Part shown: positions 54,020-63,954 of the stretch, piece by piece
Numbering within the stretch: position 1 is the stretch's first letter
Layout of the letters: the number at the start of each line of letters is the position of its first letter
Assembly: GCF_900187125.1 (NCBI RefSeq)
Contig: NZ_LT906468.1
Location: forward strand, 3,782,001-3,846,000
Direction of reading: 5' to 3'
Length of the DNA: 64,000 bases
Source of the DNA: Sphingobacterium mizutaii
Lineage (GTDB): Bacteria; Bacteroidota; Bacteroidia; Sphingobacteriales; Sphingobacteriaceae
Notes under the pieces: model-generated
What the model was told of the DNA's origin: nothing
What the model saw: only the letters and a program-made list of their open reading frames with translations
The model's database searches: none
Translations under genes and position numbers: made by a program

Positions 54020-54032
54020 TTCGACTTAAATT

Positions 54033-54251
54033 TTATGCCTCAGCGGCTGTTTCAGATTTTGCTGCATTATTACGCTTTGAAATCTCAGTAGCGAGACGAG
54101 CGATAGTTTTGCGAGCTGCTTTGATCACGTTTGGATTCTCAATAGCAGAAACAGCATGTGCAAATTTCAATTTGTTTAAGGCAGCTTTCTCTTCAGCAAG
54201 ACGAGCTGTTAAATCCTCAGTTGATAATTCTACGATTTCTGAATTTTTCAT
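54033..54251 (-). CDS. rpmC: Ribosomal protein L29
   Basis: 72 residues, helical; MKNSEIVELSTEDLTARLAEEK start, with a short Ala-rich tail. Unlike most operons, 92 bases with a hairpin separate it from rplP. Confidence 0.97.
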   Translation of the reverse strand: MKNSEIVELSTEDLTARLAEEKAALNKLKFAHAVSAIENPNVIKAARKTIARLATEISKRNNAAKSETAAEA

Positions 54252-54292
54252 TTTTCAATTTGTTGTGCCGGGTTATCTCGAGTGTTAAAGCG

Positions 54293-54317
54293 GCCTTACT
54301 GGTAACGGCAGTAAGGC
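54293..54317 (-). other. Hairpin between rplP and rpmC
   Basis: Gccttactg (54293-54301) and its exact complement (54309-54317) with a seven-base loop. No T-run follows on the minus strand, so it is not a standard terminator; a protein-binding or processing site is possible. Confidence 0.55.
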
Positions 54318-54343
54318 TAGACTCTTGACATTACCGACGATTA

Positions 54344-54766
54344 TTATGCTTCAACGTAATCTCTACGTATCACAAATTTCGTTTGAACCGGTAATTTTTG
54401 TGCAGCTAAGCGTAATGCTTCTTTAGCGATTTCCAATGGAACGCCTTCTGCTTCAAATAACATACGGCCTGGGCGCACTACGGCTACCCAATATTCTGGA
54501 GCACCCTTACCTTTACCCATACGTACCTCTGCAGGTTTCTTGGTAACCGGTTTGTCAGGGAAAATGCGGATCCAAACTTGTCCTTCACGCTTCATATAAC
54601 GAGTTACCGCAATACGAGCAGCCTCAATCTGACGGCTTGTGATCCATGCTGATTCCATTGATTTGATACCGAAAGATCCGAAAGCTAATTCCGCTCCACG
54701 AGTGGCATTACCTTTCATGCGGCCTTTCTGCATCTTTCTGAACTTCGTTCTTTTTGGCTGTAACAT
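54344..54766 (-). CDS. rplP: Ribosomal protein L16
   Basis: 140 residues; [19 protein letters not shown] start and the [14 protein letters not shown] region near the peptidyl-transferase centre. Confidence 0.98.
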   Translation of the reverse strand: MLQPKRTKFRKMQKGRMKGNATRGAELAFGSFGIKSMESAWITSRQIEAARIAVTRYMKREGQVWIRIFPDKPVTKKPAEVRMGKGKGAPEYWVAVVRPGRMLFEAEGVPLEIAKEALRLAAQKLPVQTKFVIRRDYVEA

Positions 54767-54817
54767 GTTCGTATTTTTTTAAATCTGTTGAACAGATAAT
54801 CTAAATCTTGTTATTAA

Positions 54818-55609
54818 TTAATCTCTTTTACCTCCACGGTTGTCACGGTTGTTATCACGACGTCCGCCACGGTTTCCACCGCGACCACCACGGTTGTCAC
54901 GACGGTTGTTGTTTTCACCACCTTCGTTGCCACCACGTGATTTCACGCCTGATGCCTGACCAATGTTTGGAGATAAATCTCTCTTGCCGTAAACTTCACC
55001 TTTACAGATCCAAACTTTTACGCCAATCTTACCGTAAGTAGTCAATGCTTCTGCTAAAGCATAGTCGATATCAGCACGCAATGTGTGTAGAGGAGTTCTT
55101 CCTTCTTTGTACTGCTCGGTACGTGCCATCTCAGCACCACCTAAACGACCTGAACACATTACTTTGATACCTTCTGCTCCCATGCGCATTGTAGATGCAA
55201 TCGCAGTTTTCATTGCACGACGGAATGAAATACGTGCCTCTAATTGCTTAGCAATGCCTTCTGCAACTAGTTTTGCGTCTAATTCTGGGCGTTTGATCTC
55301 AAAAATGTTGATCTGAACATCTTTCTTAGTTAATTTCTTTAACTCTTCTTTGATCTTATCAACTTCTTGACCACCTTTACCAATTACGATTCCTGGACGT
55401 GCAGTATGGATCGTTACAGTGATACGTTTCAACGTTCTCTCAATAACAACTTTTGCTACACCGCCTTTTGCGATACGTACAGAAAGATATTTTCTTATTT
55501 TTTCGTCCTCAACCAACTTATCAGAATAGTTGTTGCCTCCGAACCAATTAGAATCCCATCCTTTGATGATTCCTAATCTGCTACCTATTGGATTTGCTTT
55601 TTGTCCCAT
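54818..55609 (-). CDS. rpsC: Ribosomal protein S3 with Arg/Gly-rich tail
   Basis: 263 residues. KH domain with [11 protein letters not shown] and the C-terminal S3 domain up to about 225, then a low-complexity tail rich in Arg, Gly, Asp and Asn with several RGG-like groups (about 228-263). The tail is unlike classical S3 and should be disordered and RNA-binding. Between rplV and rplP. Confidence 0.97.
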   Translation of the reverse strand: MGQKANPIGSRLGIIKGWDSNWFGGNNYSDKLVEDEKIRKYLSVRIAKGGVAKVVIERTLKRITVTIHTARPGIVIGKGGQEVDKIKEELKKLTKKDVQINIFEIKRPELDAKLVAEGIAKQLEARISFRRAMKTAIASTMRMGAEGIKVMCSGRLGGAEMARTEQYKEGRTPLHTLRADIDYALAEALTTYGKIGVKVWICKGEVYGKRDLSPNIGQASGVKSRGGNEGGENNNRRDNRGGRGGNRGGRRDNNRDNRGGKRD

Positions 55610-55620
55610 TCTTAATATTA

Positions 55621-56052
55621 TTAGTTGTTAACGTTATTAATACTGTCTACTACCAAAGTTACATGGTTTGAACGCTTGCGAATTCTATAGCCACGACCTT
55701 GTGGTGCTGGACGTAATCTCTTCAATTGACGACCGCCACCTACAGATACTTCCTTAACAAACAATCCACCGTCTTCTACAGAAGAACCTTCGTTGTGTGC
55801 TTCCCAGTTTTTGATCGCTGATAATAATAATTTCTCAACGCGGATTGAAGCTTCTTTACCTGAATGTTTAAGGATGTAAAGTGCGTTCTCTACTTTCTGT
55901 CCACGGATAAGATCCACTACTAGACGCATCTTACGAGGTGAAGTAGGGCAATTCAATAACTTGGCAGTAGAAGCTCCTCCTACTTGAGCTTTTGCCTGCT
56001 CCTTGCGCTGCTTAATTAAAACAGACTTTTTGAGTTTTTTTGTTGCTTCCAT
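55621..56052 (-). CDS. rplV: Ribosomal protein L22
   Basis: 143 residues; [21 protein letters not shown] and the beta-hairpin end [21 protein letters not shown] that lines the exit tunnel. It has an N-terminal lysine-rich addition of about 25 residues. Confidence 0.98.
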   Translation of the reverse strand: MEATKKLKKSVLIKQRKEQAKAQVGGASTAKLLNCPTSPRKMRLVVDLIRGQKVENALYILKHSGKEASIRVEKLLLSAIKNWEAHNEGSSVEDGGLFVKEVSVGGGRQLKRLRPAPQGRGYRIRKRSNHVTLVVDSINNVNN

Positions 56053-56058
56053 TACCTA

Positions 56059-56324
56059 TTATTTTTTCTTTTCTGCGTGGCCTCTGAAAGTACGCGTAGG
56101 CGCAAATTCACCAAGCTTGTGACCAACCATATTTTCTGTTACATAAACCGGAATGAATTTATTCCCGTTGTGCACTGCGAAGGTATGACCAACAAAATCA
56201 GGTGAAATCATTGATCTACGAGACCAAGTTTTGATTACTGATTTCTTGTTTGTTTCATTCATAGAAAGAACTTTTCTTTCTAAGTTGTGATCGATATAAG
56301 GACCTTTTTTAATTGAACGAGCCA

Positions 56325-56325
<1 letters not shown>
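56059..56325 (-). CDS. rpsS: Ribosomal protein S19
   Basis: 88 residues, 30S head protein ([20 protein letters not shown]). Start overlaps the rplB stop by one base. Confidence 0.98.
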
Positions 56326-57149
<824 letters not shown>

Positions 57150-57155
57150 TTCTTA

Positions 57156-57446
57156 TTATAGTGTACTGTAAAAGTCAATAGTTTCACCATCTTTAACTGT
57201 AATGATGGCCTTTTTATATTTAGGGCTTCTTCCGGAAACAAATCCTGCTTTCGTGTAACGGCTTTTTGCCTTACCCGCAACAACTGCTGTGTTTACTGCT
57301 AATACAGTCACACCAAACATTTGCTCTACTGCAGCTTTGATTTGAATCTTGTTTGCTCTATGATCTACTTTGAAAGCGTAACGGTTTAATTTTTCCGTTA
57401 ACAATGAAGCTTTCTCAGTTAAAATAGGTTTTTTAATAATTTCCAT
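57156..57446 (-). CDS. rplW: Ribosomal protein L23
   Basis: 96 residues at the exit-tunnel opening (IIKKPILTEKASLLTEKLNR). Between rplD and rplB. Confidence 0.98.
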   Translation of the reverse strand: MEIIKKPILTEKASLLTEKLNRYAFKVDHRANKIQIKAAVEQMFGVTVLAVNTAVVAGKAKSRYTKAGFVSGRSPKYKKAIITVKDGETIDFYSTL

Positions 57447-57447
57447 A

Positions 57448-58077
57448 TTATTTAGCGAATGCTTCCTCCAAAGTTTTAACAGAATCTGCAGTTAACAATA
57501 ATTTCGTAGCGTTCAATACATCGTATGTATTCAAATCTGATGCTACGATAACTTTTGCTTTCTTCAAGTTTCTGCTTGATAAATAAACATTGTTATTGTA
57601 TGCTGGCAATACCAATAAAGTTTTCTCGTCAGCAAGGTTTAATGCATTTACTAAAGCAACGTAGTTCTTAGTTTTGATTGAATCGAAGTTCACTTCATCC
57701 AATACCACAACATTGTTCTCTTGTGCTTTGTAAGATAATGCAGATTTACGTGCTAATTGCTTTAATTTTTTGTTCAATTTGAAGCTATAGTCACGAGGTT
57801 GAGGACCGAATACACGACCACCACCATTAAACAATGGAGATTTGATAGAACCCGCACGAGCACCACCTGTTCCTTTTTGTTTGTGTAATTTACGAGTAGA
57901 ACCCGCGATTTCATTACGTTGTTTTGATTTGTGTGTACCTTGGCGTTGGTTCGCTAAGTATTGTTTCACATCCAAATAGATCGCATGGTCGCTAGGCTTT
58001 ACACCGAATACCGATTCAGGAAGTTGCACCTTGGCACCTGTTTCTTTTCCTGATAAATTTAATACTTTAACTTCCAT
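57448..58077 (-). CDS. rplD: Ribosomal protein L4
   Basis: 209 residues, with the tunnel loop [18 protein letters not shown]. In Escherichia coli L4 represses the S10 operon; the leader before rplC could be tested for a similar role. Confidence 0.98.
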   Translation of the reverse strand: MEVKVLNLSGKETGAKVQLPESVFGVKPSDHAIYLDVKQYLANQRQGTHKSKQRNEIAGSTRKLHKQKGTGGARAGSIKSPLFNGGGRVFGPQPRDYSFKLNKKLKQLARKSALSYKAQENNVVVLDEVNFDSIKTKNYVALVNALNLADEKTLLVLPAYNNNVYLSSRNLKKAKVIVASDLNTYDVLNATKLLLTADSVKTLEEAFAK

Positions 58078-58082
58078 CTCTA

Positions 58083-58700
58083 CTATTTGTCTACGATTAC
58101 ATATGAACCCTTAGCTCCTGGTACGGAACCACTAACAACAATTAGGTTTTGTTCAGCGTAAACTTTCAAAATCTGTAAGTTTTGAACTTTTACTCTCTCG
58201 CCACCTGTACGACCCGCCATACGCATTCCTTTGAATACTCTTGAAGGCCAAGATGAAGCTCCCAATGAACCTGGTGCACGTAGTCTGTTGTGCTGACCGT
58301 GAGTCGCACCACCTACACCACCAAAGCCATGACGCTTCATTACACCTTGAAATCCTTTACCTTTAGAAGTACCAACTACATCTACGTACTCGCCTTCTTC
58401 AAATAAAGTAACATCAACGATGTCTCCTAGTTGCTTCTCATCTGTGAAAGTTTTGAATTCAACTAGTTTACGCTTAGGACTAACTCCTGCCTTTGCAAAA
58501 TGTCCTTTTAGAGGGGCTGTTGTGTTCTTTTCTTTAGCTTCATCAAAGCCAAGTTGAACTGCCGAATAACCATCCTTCTCTTCCGTACGTATCTGCGTAA
58601 CCACGCACGGCCCAGCCTCGATTACTGTACAAGGGATATTCTTCCCTTCAGCATTGAACAGGCTGGTCATTCCTACTTTTTTACCAATAATTCCTGACAT
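58083..58700 (-). CDS. rplC: Ribosomal protein L3
   Basis: 205 residues with [17 protein letters not shown] and the [14 protein letters not shown] stretch. It is the first gene of the block here. rpsJ, normally directly before it, is absent, and a strong promoter precedes it. Confidence 0.98.
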   Translation of the reverse strand: MSGIIGKKVGMTSLFNAEGKNIPCTVIEAGPCVVTQIRTEEKDGYSAVQLGFDEAKEKNTTAPLKGHFAKAGVSPKRKLVEFKTFTDEKQLGDIVDVTLFEEGEYVDVVGTSKGKGFQGVMKRHGFGGVGGATHGQHNRLRAPGSLGASSWPSRVFKGMRMAGRTGGERVKVQNLQILKVYAEQNLIVVSGSVPGAKGSYVIVDK

Positions 58701-58776
58701 GTTATAAATTAATTAATTAAACGTCCATCGAAGCAGTAGGGCTTCGCTCAAGACACAATTCCCCATTTAGGGACTG

Positions 58777-58807
58777 CAAAAGTACAAACAATTTTATAAC
58801 TATCAAA
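58777..58807 (-). promoter_or_regulatory. Main promoter of the ribosomal block
   Basis: Minus strand: -7 TACTTTTG (58777-58784) and -33 TTTG (58804-58807) with a 19-base spacer, a full match to the Bacteroidota consensus. The leader of about 70 bases before rplC contains the small stem cgaagc/gcttcg. Confidence 0.75.
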
Positions 58808-58821
58808 CAGTTAGTCAATTA

Positions 58822-58858
58822 TTTTTAAAAAAAATAGCCCCGGTTTTTTTCCGGGGCT
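58822..58858 (-). terminator. Terminator of the GH88 gene
   Basis: Agccccgg (58836-58843) pairs with ccggggct (58851-58858); on the minus strand a run of T residues follows. It insulates the ribosomal promoter from upstream reading. Confidence 0.9.
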
Positions 58859-58875
58859 CCAAAATATTCTCTTTT

Positions 58876-60108
58876 CTATATTTTGATGGCTGGCTCGCCA
58901 TCTAATAGTCGTTGATACCTGACTAAAGCCTCGACATAATAATAGTCGGCATAAGTCAATGGCACATCCACCTCCGAATCCAAGGGCAATGCCCCTACGC
59001 TATGCTCCAATAAGTAGCCCCCATTGGTCCCTTTCTTCGCAAAATAAGCGCTTGAAGATAAACTATTAAGCATGCCTTCGGCCTTTCTCAGATATTCTGT
59101 AGACTCTTTGCCTTTGGTATATTGAGATAGCTCGATCAGTGCAGAGGCAATGATTGCGGCCGCCGAAGCATCCCTCAGGCTTCTTCTGGAATAGGTCTTA
59201 TCACCAGTTGGGATCTTATCCTTATCAAAGTCCCAATATGGAACCAGGTCTTCCGGTAGGTTTCGACTCTTCAATATATAGTTGGCAATCTTCTTTGCCT
59301 GATTCAAATAAGCCTTATCCTTGGTTTCCCTGTACATCATGGTATATCCGTACAAGCCCCAAGCCTGTCCCCTAGCCCAAGCCGATTCATCGGCCGCACC
59401 TTGTGCGGTCTGCTTAGCAAGCACAGCGCCAGATTGCGGATCATAATCGATCACATGGTAAGAACTATTATCTTTACGGAAATGGTTCTTTAAGGTTGTG
59501 TTCGCATGGGTAATTGCGATATCTGAATATTTCTTGTTGCCGGTAGTCTTTGCCATCTGCATCAGGAACTCCAGGTTCATCATATTGTCGATGATCACTG
59601 GAAACTTCCAAACATTATGGTCCCAAGAACGGATCGTCTTTGTCGTAGGGTTAAAACGGCTGCTCAAGGATTCAGCTCCTGTTTCCAGTATCGGCTGGTA
59701 TTTGCTACTGTCGCCGGTCAATCTTAAGGCATTTCCAAAACTACAGAACAGCATAAAGCCCAGGTCATGGGTTCCTTTATTGTACTGTTCTTTTTCTAGG
59801 TCCTTCAGCTTATCAAGTCCGGCCTGTTTTAGTTTAGGATCCGAAGTCGCTTCGCCAAGGTATAACAAGGTGCCGGGATAAAATCCGGAACACCACCAAG
59901 CAGAATTGGAAAATTCCTGTTTTCCCCCTTCAAAAGTTTTGGGGAATTTATTTTCAGGTACGACGGAAACTAAATTTTGGTATTGCTCAGCGGAAGCCTT
60001 AAGCTGATCATCAACAAATTTGGAACTCAGTTTCAGGTCACGCTCCTGCCCGACTGAGACCTGTAAGCTAATCAAACAAATGGCTAAGGTTGAAAAAATG
60101 CCTTTCAT
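58876..60108 (-). CDS. Secreted glycoside hydrolase, family 88-like
   Basis: Unsaturated glucuronyl hydrolase family, which cleaves unsaturated uronic acids left by polysaccharide lyases. Start moved from 60180 to ATG 60108, which begins the signal peptide (MKGIFSTLAICLISLQVSVGQ). The (alpha/alpha)6 barrel shows WWCSGFYPGTLLYLGEAT, WDHNVWKFPVIIDNMMNLEFL and the ESAWARGQAWGLYGYTMMYR run typical of the family. 410 residues, probably periplasmic. No lyase or SusCD pair is adjacent. Confidence 0.9.
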   Translation of the reverse strand: MKGIFSTLAICLISLQVSVGQERDLKLSSKFVDDQLKASAEQYQNLVSVVPENKFPKTFEGGKQEFSNSAWWCSGFYPGTLLYLGEATSDPKLKQAGLDKLKDLEKEQYNKGTHDLGFMLFCSFGNALRLTGDSSKYQPILETGAESLSSRFNPTTKTIRSWDHNVWKFPVIIDNMMNLEFLMQMAKTTGNKKYSDIAITHANTTLKNHFRKDNSSYHVIDYDPQSGAVLAKQTAQGAADESAWARGQAWGLYGYTMMYRETKDKAYLNQAKKIANYILKSRNLPEDLVPYWDFDKDKIPTGDKTYSRRSLRDASAAAIIASALIELSQYTKGKESTEYLRKAEGMLNSLSSSAYFAKKGTNGGYLLEHSVGALPLDSEVDVPLTYADYYYVEALVRYQRLLDGEPAIKI

Positions 60109-60245
60109 ATTAATGGTTTTAAATAAATTGATATTCTTTAGGAATAACAAAATAGTCATATAAAAACAAAAAATAAACAATTATTTACTACAACGTTTTC
60201 ATTCAGGATAAAAGCAACAGCATTGGTAAGGATTGATCATTCGAT

Positions 60246-60367
60246 CTTGTTCGGGACACATTCGGAATTTTCGCAAAATGGACCAGACCGTGGGGCTAGC
60301 AAATTCGGAGCAAACCGGAAGATTTCCCGAATGTGTCTCGAATGTGTCTCGAATGGGACCCGAACAG
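60246..60367. repeat. Inverted repeat with a triplicated arm
   Basis: Gttcgggacacattcgg (60249-60265) is inverted in the right part. There, 11-base units starting cgaatg occur three times (60328-60338, 60339-60349 and variant 60350-60360), followed by cgaacag. The region lies between the GH88 and CoA-binding genes and holds no gene. Confidence 0.7.
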
Positions 60368-60376
60368 ATCCAACAA

Positions 60377-60406
60377 AAAAGGACAATGAAAAATCATTGT
60401 CCTTTT
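60377..60406 (-). terminator. Terminator of the CoA-binding gene
   Basis: Aaaaggacaatga pairs with tcattgtcctttt, followed by T on the minus strand, 22 bases after the stop. Confidence 0.88.
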
Positions 60407-60427
60407 ACTAAATCTTTAAGCTATGGA

Positions 60428-60787
60428 TTAGTATTGTCCGGTATTCAGCATCACTAAAGTACAAGCTTCTACGACTTCAATCCCATTCTCCCTAGCTTTG
60501 TCTGCTAGCTCAGCATTTTCAGCACCTGGGTTGAAAATAATACGCTTCGGCTTGGTCTTCAAGATATAATCATAGTATTGAGGCTGGTTCTGCGGACCTA
60601 CATATAAGGTCATCGTATCTATGTCGGTATGAATATCCTCTGCAGGTTCGATCTCTACGCCAGCAACTTTTCCTGTCTTACGTCCAACATTCACGATTGG
60701 ATGTCCTTTTCTAGCCAATTTATTGGCCACCAAATACGAATATCTTGCCGGATTGGTACTCGCACCTAAAATCAAGGTCTTTTTCAT
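60428..60787 (-). CDS. CoA-binding-domain protein
   Basis: 119-residue Rossmann-fold protein of the CoA_binding_2 (YccU-like) family: KKTLILGASTNPARYSYLVA at the start, the PAEDIHTDIDTMTLYVGP stretch and the IIFNPGAENAEL motif. Cofactor binding known in the family; the cellular role is unknown. The gap of 19 bases to the serine hydrolase gene suggests an operon. Confidence 0.88.
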   Translation of the reverse strand: MKKTLILGASTNPARYSYLVANKLARKGHPIVNVGRKTGKVAGVEIEPAEDIHTDIDTMTLYVGPQNQPQYYDYILKTKPKRIIFNPGAENAELADKARENGIEVVEACTLVMLNTGQY

Positions 60788-60806
60788 ATATTGTTGTTAG
60801 GTTATC

Positions 60807-61991
60807 TTAATTTACTAATTCTCCACTTGAGTTATAAGCATTTTGTCTCAAAATAGGCATTTCTAAGATTTTATACAAATCATCGAGGTGATTCAAACTA
60901 CCATTTGCCATATTAGTTAACAAAACTATGGTCACATCGTTTTTCAGGTCACGCACGTAAAGGCTCTTGAATCCATGCCACCAACCCGTATGGTAAACGA
61001 TAGGATTATCGGGTGGGCTAAAGGTACGCCAGCCGTACCCATAGCTGAATAAGCTGCGTTTTGCATCACTTCTAGGCATATACATAGAATCCAGCACGCC
61101 TTTATTGACCAAGCGGCCTTCATTGATCGCCCTGTCCAATAAGTACATATCTTGAACGGTACTGTAAATACCCTTGTCGCCAACTGGCCCATCTAAATAA
61201 TTGCGGACTACTGAACGGCGCCATACCTTATCATGTCCCATAACATTGGAAGGGGTCTTCTCGTACACCGCTGTCGAATATACCGCAGTATGTTTCATAC
61301 CGGCAGGATCGAAGATGTTTTCCTTCATGTATACGGCAAAGTCTTTTCCAGTTACTTTTTCAATAATGGAAGCTAAGACCATAAAGTTTGAGTTATTGTA
61401 ATGGAACCTACCATCTGGGGCACCATAACGGTTGGGATGCTTTTCGATCAGGAGGCTCATGGCATCCTGATTGGACATCGGCTTTTTGCGATCTGGCCAT
61501 GCTTCTTCAGAAAAGTAAACATAGTTTGGTAACCCAGAACGGTGAGAAAGCAATTGCGAAATGGTAATCCCTGGATACGGGAAATCAGGATAAAAATCGT
61601 TGACGGTATTTTCCAATTTCAGCTTTCCTTCCTGCACCAGTTTCATCACGCCCAAAGCTGTGATAGGCTTAGATGCAGAAGCCAACTCGAACTGAGAATT
61701 GATGTTCAAGCTATCTTTCAAAAGATAATCGGCCCAGCCAAAGGAATTCTGATAAAGAATCTTTCCCTTTTTGGCTACCAATACATTCCCATTAAATGCG
61801 GATTTCTTGTGTAGGTTTTGCATAAAAGCATCGATCTGCTTATCTGCTTTCGTGGAATCATAAATCAGTGCAACACTATCTTTTTTGGCCTGATCTATTT
61901 TTATCTCTTTTTGTTTTGCTTCTGGCGAAGAACAGGAGAACATCGCAAATGTCCCCAACCCCAATACGAATAATAAATTTTTTATTGACAC
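60807..61991 (-). CDS. Beta-lactamase-family serine hydrolase (lipoprotein)
   Basis: 394 residues read from a GTG start at 61991; this start is needed for the lipoprotein signal (SIKNLLFVLGLGTFAMFSC, lipidated Cys20). The class C beta-lactamase/DD-peptidase fold is shown by SASK (Ser105, Lys108), a YNN motif (HYNNSNF) and the later HTGWWHG in place of the KTG box. Substrates of this family range from D-amino peptides to esters, so antibiotic hydrolysis should not be assumed. Probable operon with the CoA-binding gene. Confidence 0.88.
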   Translation of the reverse strand: MSIKNLLFVLGLGTFAMFSCSSPEAKQKEIKIDQAKKDSVALIYDSTKADKQIDAFMQNLHKKSAFNGNVLVAKKGKILYQNSFGWADYLLKDSLNINSQFELASASKPITALGVMKLVQEGKLKLENTVNDFYPDFPYPGITISQLLSHRSGLPNYVYFSEEAWPDRKKPMSNQDAMSLLIEKHPNRYGAPDGRFHYNNSNFMVLASIIEKVTGKDFAVYMKENIFDPAGMKHTAVYSTAVYEKTPSNVMGHDKVWRRSVVRNYLDGPVGDKGIYSTVQDMYLLDRAINEGRLVNKGVLDSMYMPRSDAKRSLFSYGYGWRTFSPPDNPIVYHTGWWHGFKSLYVRDLKNDVTIVLLTNMANGSLNHLDDLYKILEMPILRQNAYNSSGELVN

Positions 61992-62039
61992 GCTCCTAAT
62001 CTGATTCTTTTAATGCTAGTAATCTCAAATGATTATCAA

Positions 62040-62069
62040 GACAAATTACTATATATTGTGACAAATTAC
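62040..62069 (-). promoter_or_regulatory. Direct repeats in the serine hydrolase promoter region
   Basis: The minus-strand sequence GTAATTTGTC occurs twice, exactly 20 bases apart. Each contains TTTG, so they may form the -33 and -7 elements of a promoter or an operator pair. Confidence 0.4.
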
Positions 62070-62241
62070 AATAAAAATTAGCTTTCTTTTGATAAAAGTA
62101 TAGTTACATTAAAGTATTGCCCCATTATCAGTATTAATTCCTGATAATTAGTAAACGGTTCAATTTTTCACATATTGCAATTCGGTAAAAATTAAGGAAA
62201 GGAATTTTAGGGATTGGTCTCTGAATGGTTAAGGCTGATAA

Positions 62242-62279
62242 AACACAAAAGCCAGCAAGATCTGCTGGCTTTTGTGTTA
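62242..62279 (-). terminator. Terminator of the E2 gene
   Basis: A 16-bp stem (aacacaaaagccagca and its complement) around a five-base loop, 17 bases after the stop on the minus strand. T-poor tail, but the stem is strong. Confidence 0.75.
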
Positions 62280-62295
62280 TTTATGGACTCTTTGA

Positions 62296-63954
62296 TTACG
62301 CTAGTAAACGAATCGGAGCTTCGATAAGTCCTTTTAAAGTTTGAAGGAATTGAGCACCTGTAGCACCATCTACCACGCGGTGGTCACAACCTAATGTCAA
62401 CTTCATGATGTTTCCAGGAACAACAGCTCCGTTTTTCACAACTGGAACTTGTTGGATAGCACCTACCGAAAGGATAGCGCCATCAGGTGAGTTGATGATC
62501 GATGTGAATTCATCGATACCGAACATACCTAGGTTGGAAACGGTGAAAGTTGATCCTTCCCAATCCGAAGGCTGTAGTTTCTTAGCTTTTGCTTTTTGTG
62601 CAAAGTCTTTCACTTCAGCAGAGATATGAGAAAGTGATTTACCATCAGCAAAACGAACAACTGGAACCAATAGACCATCTTCAACAGCCATTGCTACACC
62701 AATATTTGTATGTTCGTTGTAACGGATCTTATCACCTAACCAAGATGAGTTTACGTTAGGGTGTTGTTTCAAGGCAACTGCAACCGCTTTAACCACGATA
62801 TCGTTGAATGAAACTTTCACTGGAGCTACTTCATTGATCTGTGCACGAGCAGCCATTGCATTGTCCATATCTACACTGATAGTCAAGTAGAAGTGTGGAG
62901 CAGTGAATAGGGACTCAGACAATCTGCGAGCGATCGTCTTACGCATTTGGTTAACAGGTTTCTCAGTGAAACGCTCTTCACCAACAAATTGTGGTAAGCT
63001 GATAGTTTTCGCCTCAGACTCAGCAGCTGGTGCAGCGGAAGCCGCAGCAGCAGGAGCTGCAGATGGTTTGAAGTTCTCAACGTCTTTTCTTACGATACGA
63101 CCGTTTTCTGCAGAACCTTTCACTTGGCTCAAGTCAATACCTTTTTCTTTAGCAATTTTCTTAGCTAAAGGAGAAGCTTTGATTCTTGAATCGCTTGATG
63201 AAGAGGATGCAGCAACAGGAGCATCGGATTTGCTTTCTTGAACAACAGGTTTATCTTCTTCATTCTTAGATTCAGATTTAGCACCTGCTGAAGATTTTTG
63301 GTTCAACAAAGGCGTTACATCAGTTCCAGCAGGACCTACGATCGCAATGATATCATTAACTTTCGCAGCTTGTCCAGCTTCTAGACCTACATATAACAAG
63401 GTACCATCAGCATAAGCAGTAACTTCCATAGTCGCTTTATCAGTTTCTACGTCAGCGATAGCATCGTCTGATTTAATGGTATCCCCTACTTTGAAGTTCC
63501 ATTGAGCGATAACCCCTTCAGTCATGGTATCACTCAATAAAGGCATGGTAATAACAGTGACACCTAAGTCTTCTGCCGTTACATTGCTTCCTGAATCCGC
63601 TGGAGCAGCTTCTTCAGTTTTATCTTCTTTAGTTTCTTTTTTGGATTCTTCTTTTGGCTCTTCTTTCTTCTCAGCAGGTGCAGCATCTCCTTTAATTAGA
63701 GATTCGTAGTCTTCACCCTCTTCACCCAATACAGCGATCACAGAATCGATTGGAACTGCATCTCCCTCTTTAGGGCCGATGTACAACAAAGTACCTTCTT
63801 GGTATGATTCGAAGTCCATTGTCGCTTTATCAGTTTCAACCTCTGCAATAAGGTCTCCTGAGTTTACTTTATCACCAACTTTTTTGTGCCATTTAGCGAT
63901 TACACCTTCAGTCATGGTGTCGCTCATTTTTGGCATTCTTACTACTTCAGCCAT
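62296..63954 (-). CDS. pdhC: Pyruvate dehydrogenase E2 (dihydrolipoyl acetyltransferase)
   Basis: Core of the pyruvate dehydrogenase complex. Two lipoyl domains carry the modified lysines K43 and K173 (both ETDKATM), joined by charged, Ala/Glu/Lys-rich linkers. A peripheral-subunit-binding domain (about 258-295; SPLAKKIAKEKGIDL) and the catalytic domain with DHRVVDG (His525) follow; 552 residues. The E1 gene is probably just beyond the right edge, but only 46 bases of sequence remain. Confidence 0.93.
   Translation of the reverse strand: MAEVVRMPKMSDTMTEGVIAKWHKKVGDKVNSGDLIAEVETDKATMDFESYQEGTLLYIGPKEGDAVPIDSVIAVLGEEGEDYESLIKGDAAPAEKKEEPKEESKKETKEDKTEEAAPADSGSNVTAEDLGVTVITMPLLSDTMTEGVIAQWNFKVGDTIKSDDAIADVETDKATMEVTAYADGTLLYVGLEAGQAAKVNDIIAIVGPAGTDVTPLLNQKSSAGAKSESKNEEDKPVVQESKSDAPVAASSSSSDSRIKASPLAKKIAKEKGIDLSQVKGSAENGRIVRKDVENFKPSAAPAAAASAAPAAESEAKTISLPQFVGEERFTEKPVNQMRKTIARRLSESLFTAPHFYLTISVDMDNAMAARAQINEVAPVKVSFNDIVVKAVAVALKQHPNVNSSWLGDKIRYNEHTNIGVAMAVEDGLLVPVVRFADGKSLSHISAEVKDFAQKAKAKKLQPSDWEGSTFTVSNLGMFGIDEFTSIINSPDGAILSVGAIQQVPVVKNGAVVPGNIMKLTLGCDHRVVDGATGAQFLQTLKGLIEAPIRLLA

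Larger units (their letters stand above)
61992..62295. other. Gap between E2 and the serine hydrolase gene
   Basis: 304 bases. It holds the terminator for the E2 gene (62242-62279), two 10-base direct repeats gacaaattac 20 bases apart (62040-62049 and 62060-62069), and otherwise nothing recognised. Confidence 0.5.

Noticed and set aside
60807..61991. Antibiotic-resistance beta-lactamase
   Set aside because: Only the family fold is supported; the HTG motif and lipoprotein signal fit general serine hydrolases and no resistance context is present.
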